A stretch of 64,000 nt of DNA, from the NCBI RefSeq assembly GCF_005845365.1, contig NZ_CP040509.1, forward strand, positions 62,001-126,000, written 5' to 3'. The notes beneath the pieces are model-generated. The model was not told the origin of the DNA. It did not search any database and saw only the letters and a list, made by a program, of their open reading frames with translations. Within the stretch, counting starts at the first letter, position 1. The number at the start of each line of letters is the position of its first letter. Of the stretch, positions 59,743-64,000 are shown piece after piece. A program made the position numbers and the translations under genes. The stretch is from Rhodoluna limnophila. GTDB taxonomy: Bacteria; Actinomycetota; Actinomycetes; Actinomycetales; Microbacteriaceae.

Positions 59743-60432
59743 ATGCCAACCACCACTGCAATCAGCTTCGACAACGTGACCGTCCGGTTCGGCGGCCGCT
59801 CGGTTTTGCGCAACCTGAACATCAAGTTGGACCAGCGCAGAATTGGTGTCATTGGGCTGAATGCATCTGGCAAATCAACTTTTGTGCGTTTGTTGAATGG
59901 CCTAGTGGCTGCAACAGACGGCCGAGTTTTGGTTCACGAGATTGACCCGGGCAAAAACCCGATGGCTGCTCGCCGAGAGGTTGGCTTTATTTTTAGCAAC
60001 CCTGACATGCAGATCATCATGCCTACCGTTCAAGAAGACGTTGCGTTTTCTCTTCGCGGTTCGGGCCTCGAAAATGCTGAGATTGATGCCAAGGTTCGCG
60101 CGGCACTAATCAAGTTTGGGCTTTTGAATGTTGCCGAAGAACCGGCCCACTCGCTCAGCGGTGGTCAAAAGCAGCTGTTGGCAATCTGTGCAATTTGGGT
60201 AGCCAACCCGGGGCTGATTGTTGCCGACGAACCTACTGCGTTGCTTGATGCAGCCAACACCAAGCAAATTGCCAACCTCTTGCTTGATGAGCTTGATCAG
60301 CAGTTGGTTTTGGTCACCCACGATATGAATCTGGCTGCACGCTGCGATGTCGTTCTGCACTTTGAAGACGGCCGACTCGAACAAATGGGTGAACCTGCTG
60401 CGGTTATCGAGCGCTACCTGGCGAGTGTTTAG
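59743..60432 (+). CDS. bioM: Biotin ECF transporter ATPase BioM
   Basis: This 229-residue ABC ATPase has Walker A GLNASGKST (about 38-46), signature LSGGQKQL (about 136-143), Walker B LIVADEPT and the H-loop VTHD. It powers biotin import with BioN and BioY. The start is two bases after bioY, and the stop overlaps the bioN GTG start (TAGTG). It is slightly shorter than two-domain EcfA proteins, as is normal for BioM. Confidence 0.93.
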   Translation: MPTTTAISFDNVTVRFGGRSVLRNLNIKLDQRRIGVIGLNASGKSTFVRLLNGLVAATDGRVLVHEIDPGKNPMAARREVGFIFSNPDMQIIMPTVQEDVAFSLRGSGLENAEIDAKVRAALIKFGLLNVAEEPAHSLSGGQKQLLAICAIWVANPGLIVADEPTALLDAANTKQIANLLLDELDQQLVLVTHDMNLAARCDVVLHFEDGRLEQMGEPAAVIERYLASV

Positions 60433-61064
60433 TGTTCAGTCTCTTCAGGCCAGGCAACAGCATCCTGCACCGCATCAACGGCGGGCCAAAGATCGTTGCC
60501 CTGGCAGTCATCGTTCTGCTGATCTCAATTTTTGGTCGCAACTATCTGGCGCTCTCAATTGCGGCAGTGGCCATGGTCGCAGGTTTCCTACTGGCTGGGT
60601 TCGGTTTCAAGAGTTTCTTGCGAGACCTCTGGCAAACCCGTTGGCTGGCACTTTTGATGGTTGTGCCTCAGCTCATCTTTTTGACTCTCGAGCAAACCGT
60701 GGTCAACTCCGGCCGCGTTCTGATCAGCGTGATGTTTGCCACCCTGCTGTCGCTAACCACCAAGACTTCAGACATGATGATCGCCATCGAGTGTGTGCTT
60801 GGCCCGTTTCGCAGGTTTGGTGTTGCGCCAGAGGTTGTTGCTCTCCTGCTCTCCATCACCATCACCACAATTCCGGTGCTGGCTGGTTTTGTAAATCAGG
60901 TTCGCCTAGCTCAGGTGGCCAGAGGTGCCAGACCAAGGCTTAGCCGCACTGCGGTGCCGGTGTTGGTGTTAGCGCTCAAGCACGCTGATGAAATGGCCGA
61001 TGCCATGGCTGCCCGAGGGGTAACCACAGACCGCGCCCCAGCCAAGCCGAAGCAAAAAGCCTAG
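60432..61064 (+). CDS. bioN: Biotin ECF transporter transmembrane subunit BioN
   Basis: This 210-residue EcfT-type membrane subunit has about five helices. Two short coupling motifs near the C-terminus contact the ATPase: VARGARPRLSRT and AMAARGVTTDRA (A-R-G cores). The GTG start overlaps the bioM stop. The 3' end overlaps the convergent ldh gene by four bases. The length fits BioN-type proteins, which are shorter than EcfT of group II transporters. Confidence 0.9.
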   Translation: MFSLFRPGNSILHRINGGPKIVALAVIVLLISIFGRNYLALSIAAVAMVAGFLLAGFGFKSFLRDLWQTRWLALLMVVPQLIFLTLEQTVVNSGRVLISVMFATLLSLTTKTSDMMIAIECVLGPFRRFGVAPEVVALLLSITITTIPVLAGFVNQVRLAQVARGARPRLSRTAVPVLVLALKHADEMADAMAARGVTTDRAPAKPKQKA

Positions 61065-62011
61065 AGCTTTAGCTGCGCGAGTGAGTTTGCAATTGCGCTC
61101 GCCGAAGCCTCAAACAATAACTGCTCCGATGCATCCATCGGCACATCAATCGCTCTGACCGCACCGTTTCGGTTCACCAGCGTTGGCACAGACATTGCAA
61201 TGCCGTCTACACCTCGATAGTTGCTGAGCACTGAGCTCACCGGCAAAATCGCGTTCTCGTCACGCACGATTGCCTCAACAATCCGTGCACCTGAAAGCCC
61301 AATCGCAAAGTTGGTTGCGCCCTTGCCCTCAATAACTTTGTAGGCGGCGGTCTTCACCGATGCAGCAAGCTCGTCAAGATCGGTGCGGGTTAGCGCAGAG
61401 CCGGTGTCCGTTATCCATTTGCTTAGCGGAACTGGGCCAATGTGCGCCTGGCTCCAGAGTGCAAACTCAGAGTCACCGTGCTCGCCAACAATCAGCGCGT
61501 GAATGCTGTCGGTGCTGACCCCAAGTTTTGCTCCGAGCAACCAGCGCAAACGTGATGAGTCCAAAACTGTGCCCGATGAGAACACGCGGTTAGAAGGTAG
61601 CCCGGTCAGCTTTAGCGCTGCGGTTGCCAACACATCACACGGATTTGTCACCAGCAAAAAGATGGCCTCTGGCGAGTGTTCGAGCAGCTTGGGAATCATC
61701 GATTCAAGAATCGAGAAGTTGACCCCGGCAAGTTCAAGGCGTGTTTGCCCTGGGTTTTGCTTGGCACCAGCGGTGATCACAATCACATCTGAATTAGCGG
61801 TCAGGGCAATGTCGGTGCCGCCGGTGATCGAAGATGCGCCGGTGAACTGAGTGCCGTGGGCCAGGTCAAGAACCTCGGCGGTTACCTTGGCTTCATTGAT
61901 GTCGTAGAGTACAACCTCGCGCGCAGACTCACGAATGAGCATGGCGTAGGCCATTGAGGCGCCGACCGAGCCGGCACCGACAACCGAGACCTTAGAGCTT
62001 CGCGAGAGCAT
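61061..62011 (-). CDS. ldh: L-lactate dehydrogenase
   Basis: This 316-residue NAD enzyme interconverts pyruvate and L-lactate. VSVVGAGSVGASMAYAML binds NAD, and GEHGDSEFALWSQ carries the catalytic histidine. The specificity loop is AGAKQNPGQTRLEL, with glutamine where malate dehydrogenases have arginine, which supports lactate. The ATG overlaps the 3' end of ptsI by 20 bases in a different frame, an unusually close link between a PEP phosphotransferase gene and fermentation. Confidence 0.92.
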   Translation of the reverse strand: MLSRSSKVSVVGAGSVGASMAYAMLIRESAREVVLYDINEAKVTAEVLDLAHGTQFTGASSITGGTDIALTANSDVIVITAGAKQNPGQTRLELAGVNFSILESMIPKLLEHSPEAIFLLVTNPCDVLATAALKLTGLPSNRVFSSGTVLDSSRLRWLLGAKLGVSTDSIHALIVGEHGDSEFALWSQAHIGPVPLSKWITDTGSALTRTDLDELAASVKTAAYKVIEGKGATNFAIGLSGARIVEAIVRDENAILPVSSVLSNYRGVDGIAMSVPTLVNRNGAVRAIDVPMDASEQLLFEASASAIANSLAQLKL

Positions 62012-63620
62012 TCAGTGCCGCAGCCTTTGCATCTTCTGCAGAGGTTGCCGCCAAAACCTTGTTGGCAATCTCTTTGCAGTCGGCTAGGTCTAGTGAAGAC
62101 AACGCGTTGCGAACCACGGTCACCTGTGACTTAGAAACACTCACCGATGAAATGCCAAGACCGGCAAGCACCACCGCAAAGGCTGGGTCAGATGCGCTCT
62201 CGCCACAAACACCAACTGAGATTCCGGCCTTCTTGCCGCCATCAGCAATGCGGGCCAGGGTACGAATCAATCCAGGTTGCCAGTGGTTTAGCAAAGCGCC
62301 CAAAGATGGGTTCATGCGGTCAGCGGCAAATAGGTACTGAGATAGGTCGTTGGTGCCGATGCTGACAAAGTCAACTACGCCCTCAAGCTGGTCAACCATT
62401 GCTGCAATAGACGGTGTCTCAACCATCACGCCAACCTTGTAACCACCGATGCCGCGTGCTAGCTCGGCAAACTGCTTGGCCTCTTGCACGGTTGCAATCA
62501 TCGGGGCCATAACCCAAACCTCGCGGCCGGTGGCCAAGCGTGCAGCCTCAAGGCTGGTCAGCTGGTCTTCGATGAACTGGCGGTGGTCCTGAATCAAACG
62601 GAATCCGCGAACACCAAGTGACGGGTTCTCTTCGTGAGGCATGTGCAAGAACGGCACGGGCTTGTCTGAACCAGCATCTATGGTGCGAACCACGATTGGG
62701 CCAGCTGGGGCCGCAGCAAGAATCTCGCTGTAGCTAGCCACCTGCTGATCAATGGTCGGTGCAGTAGCAGCCGATAGGTAAAGCAACTCGGTGCGGAACA
62801 AGCCAACACCCTCAGCCAAAGTTTCGGCCGATGCACCCTGGGCGTCTGCCAAGGTACCGATGTTTGCGCGAACCGGAATCACTGGGTCTTCGTTCAAGGC
62901 CACAAACTCGATCGCCTTGGTTGCCAAAGACTCGTCTCCGCCGGTAACTACGCGGTCGCCAACTGGGTCAACCAAAACGGTGTCACCGTTAGCTAGGTCG
63001 GCGGCTGCGCCACAAGAGACCACAGCCGGAATGCTGCGTGAACGGCAGATGATTGCGGTGTGGCTGGTTGGTCCACCCTTGAGGGTGATCACGCCAACTA
63101 CAGCCTTAGTGAACTGAGCGGTGTCGGCTGGGCTAAAGTCCTCGCCAACCAAAACAATGCGTCCGGTCTCTGGCAGGGTTAGTGCCATTTCGATTCCGGC
63201 TAGGTCTGCCTGCACACGCTTTGAAAGGTCCTGTAGGTCCTTTACGCGCTCGTCAAAATCAGGGTCGCCGCCAAGTAGCTCGGCAAAGGTATCAACCGCT
63301 TGGCCATAGCCAGCGCCGGCAGTCCAGCCTTCATCGATGTTTGATTCAGCTAGCTCAAAAAGCTCTTCATCTTCAAGCAAAAACTTAAGTGCTTCGAAGA
63401 TCTCGGCAGTGGTTCCGCCGGCGCGCTCGCCGAGGGTGTCGAGGGTGTTGGCCACGTTTGCAATTGCTTGCTTTAGTGCGGCCTTCTCGTCTGCTGCAGA
63501 CTGCGATGACTTGCTCCACGCAGGTAGCGGGGCCTGAGGCTTAACAACAAGTACCTCGCCGACAGACGAGTTTAGGCCGACACCTAGGCCAGACAGAATG
63601 GTGCCCTGAGCTAGAGACAA
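61992..63620 (-). CDS. ptsI: PTS enzyme I (PEP-protein phosphotransferase)
   Basis: This 542-residue enzyme transfers phosphate from PEP to HPr. The active-site histidine is in LKGGPTSHTAIICRSRSIPAVVSCG (about residues 179-203). The PEP-binding barrel has GLFRTELLYL, MPHEENPSLGVRGFRL and DFVSIGTNDLSQYLFAADR. The length is a little below the 570 residues common in other phyla. It follows ptsH by four bases on the same strand, and ldh overlaps its end. No sugar-specific EII gene is in the window. Confidence 0.95.
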   Translation of the reverse strand: MSLAQGTILSGLGVGLNSSVGEVLVVKPQAPLPAWSKSSQSAADEKAALKQAIANVANTLDTLGERAGGTTAEIFEALKFLLEDEELFELAESNIDEGWTAGAGYGQAVDTFAELLGGDPDFDERVKDLQDLSKRVQADLAGIEMALTLPETGRIVLVGEDFSPADTAQFTKAVVGVITLKGGPTSHTAIICRSRSIPAVVSCGAAADLANGDTVLVDPVGDRVVTGGDESLATKAIEFVALNEDPVIPVRANIGTLADAQGASAETLAEGVGLFRTELLYLSAATAPTIDQQVASYSEILAAAPAGPIVVRTIDAGSDKPVPFLHMPHEENPSLGVRGFRLIQDHRQFIEDQLTSLEAARLATGREVWVMAPMIATVQEAKQFAELARGIGGYKVGVMVETPSIAAMVDQLEGVVDFVSIGTNDLSQYLFAADRMNPSLGALLNHWQPGLIRTLARIADGGKKAGISVGVCGESASDPAFAVVLAGLGISSVSVSKSQVTVVRNALSSLDLADCKEIANKVLAATSAEDAKAAALNALAKL

Positions 63621-63624
63621 GGTA

Positions 63625-63894
63625 CTAGCCCTTCAAGAACTCTTGGATCTGAACGTGCAGGTCTGATGCAACTGCAGCGTCTTCGGTCTCAAACTGAAGA
63701 GTCAGCTTCTCGCCGGTCTTAATCTTTAGAGACATCAGCATCAGTGCTGAATTTGCCTTGACGAAGTCCTCGCCTGGGCGACCGATGGTGATGGTCAAGC
63801 CTGACTCTTTAACCAGCTTTACAATCTGGCTGGCTGGGCGAGCGTGCAGACCAATCGGGTCAAGAACCTCAACCTCAAGAGAGATAACAGACAT
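63625..63894 (-). CDS. ptsH: PTS phosphocarrier protein HPr
   Basis: This 89-residue protein starts MSVISLEVEV; a longer frame from 63957 has no homology before this methionine, and CGGAGT is placed correctly here. GLHARPAS gives the phosphorylated histidine at 17 or nearby. NSALMLMSLKIKTGE contains the serine region that is regulatory in Firmicutes. It is the first gene of ptsH-ptsI-ldh. Confidence 0.95.
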   Translation of the reverse strand: MSVISLEVEVLDPIGLHARPASQIVKLVKESGLTITIGRPGEDFVKANSALMLMSLKIKTGEKLTLQFETEDAAVASDLHVQIQEFLKG

Positions 63895-64000
63895 CAAATA
63901 CTCCGTTTTTATATAAGTGAGTGGGGTGAACGTACAGTTTCCCACACATATACCCAAGGTGACAACACACCGCTTTAGCTGAGTTGCCCGGTCATTTGGG
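63895..64000. other. Promoter region of ptsH
   Basis: The right edge of the window. Read leftward it contains TTGTCA and, further on, TATAAA-like sequence, then the ribosome-binding site of ptsH. No gene can be recognised. Confidence 0.35.

Overview
The window comes from an actinobacterium, most likely a small-genome Microbacteriaceae of the freshwater 'Luna' type (Rhodoluna/Aquiluna relatives). This is inferred from the coproporphyrin-dependent haem cluster with HemQ, a HemC-HemD fusion, a BioQ-like repressor beside bioY-bioM-bioN, tightly packed genes, moderate GC (judged by eye, not computed) and many leaderless promoters. No rRNA gene, complete tRNA, insertion sequence or CRISPR array was found.

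Left end (1-9494): the right part of an integrative element. It carries a replication module (primase-polymerase C-terminus, RepA-like ATPase, small unknown protein), then a type I restriction-modification operon hsdM-hsdS-hsdR. Two further genes are fused to that operon by spacing: a three-helix membrane protein and a 42-residue acidic peptide. The element ends in a 43-bp copy of the 3' half of a tRNA-Arg(ACG), a typical attachment site. A second, decayed copy of the same tRNA end, followed by the same kind of terminator, lies at 11931-12000. Between the copies is a small island (9495-11958) with a YozG-type HTH regulator/DUF2975 membrane protein pair, a large palindromic operator and several orphan membrane proteins. 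A frameshifted DUF1905 gene follows.

12.3-24 kb: chromosomal genes. These are a large exported Fn3/OmpA-like protein, DUF2200, pdxH, an MFS transporter, DUF429, SOUL, DCC and TIGR01777-type proteins, and an ABC sugar importer without its own ATPase. A LacI-type operator upstream of the importer matches one in front of the sucrose phosphorylase at 50 kb, suggesting a split sucrose uptake and phosphorolysis regulon.

23.8-35.6 kb: a complete haem supercluster. hemA-hemCD-hemB-hemL runs leftward. hemE-hemY-hemQ-hemH runs rightward and is followed by copZ-copA. The divergent promoters are leaderless.

35.6-46.1 kb: a cyclic-di-GMP block (PilZ-containing cellulose-synthase-like glycosyltransferase, two GGDEF-EAL proteins, a lipoprotein), then a DUF2256 mini-protein coupled to an iron-sulfur cryptochrome/photolyase, a zinc-ribbon protein and a PhoX-like phosphatase.

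46.3-64 kb: a two-component system, sucrose phosphorylase with an acyltransferase, rlmN, envelope polysaccharide genes (GT2, galU, a pyruvyltransferase-GT8 fusion), a nitroreductase, a flavin monooxygenase-like protein, the biotin transporter with its BioQ-like repressor and paired operators, and finally ptsH-ptsI-ldh.
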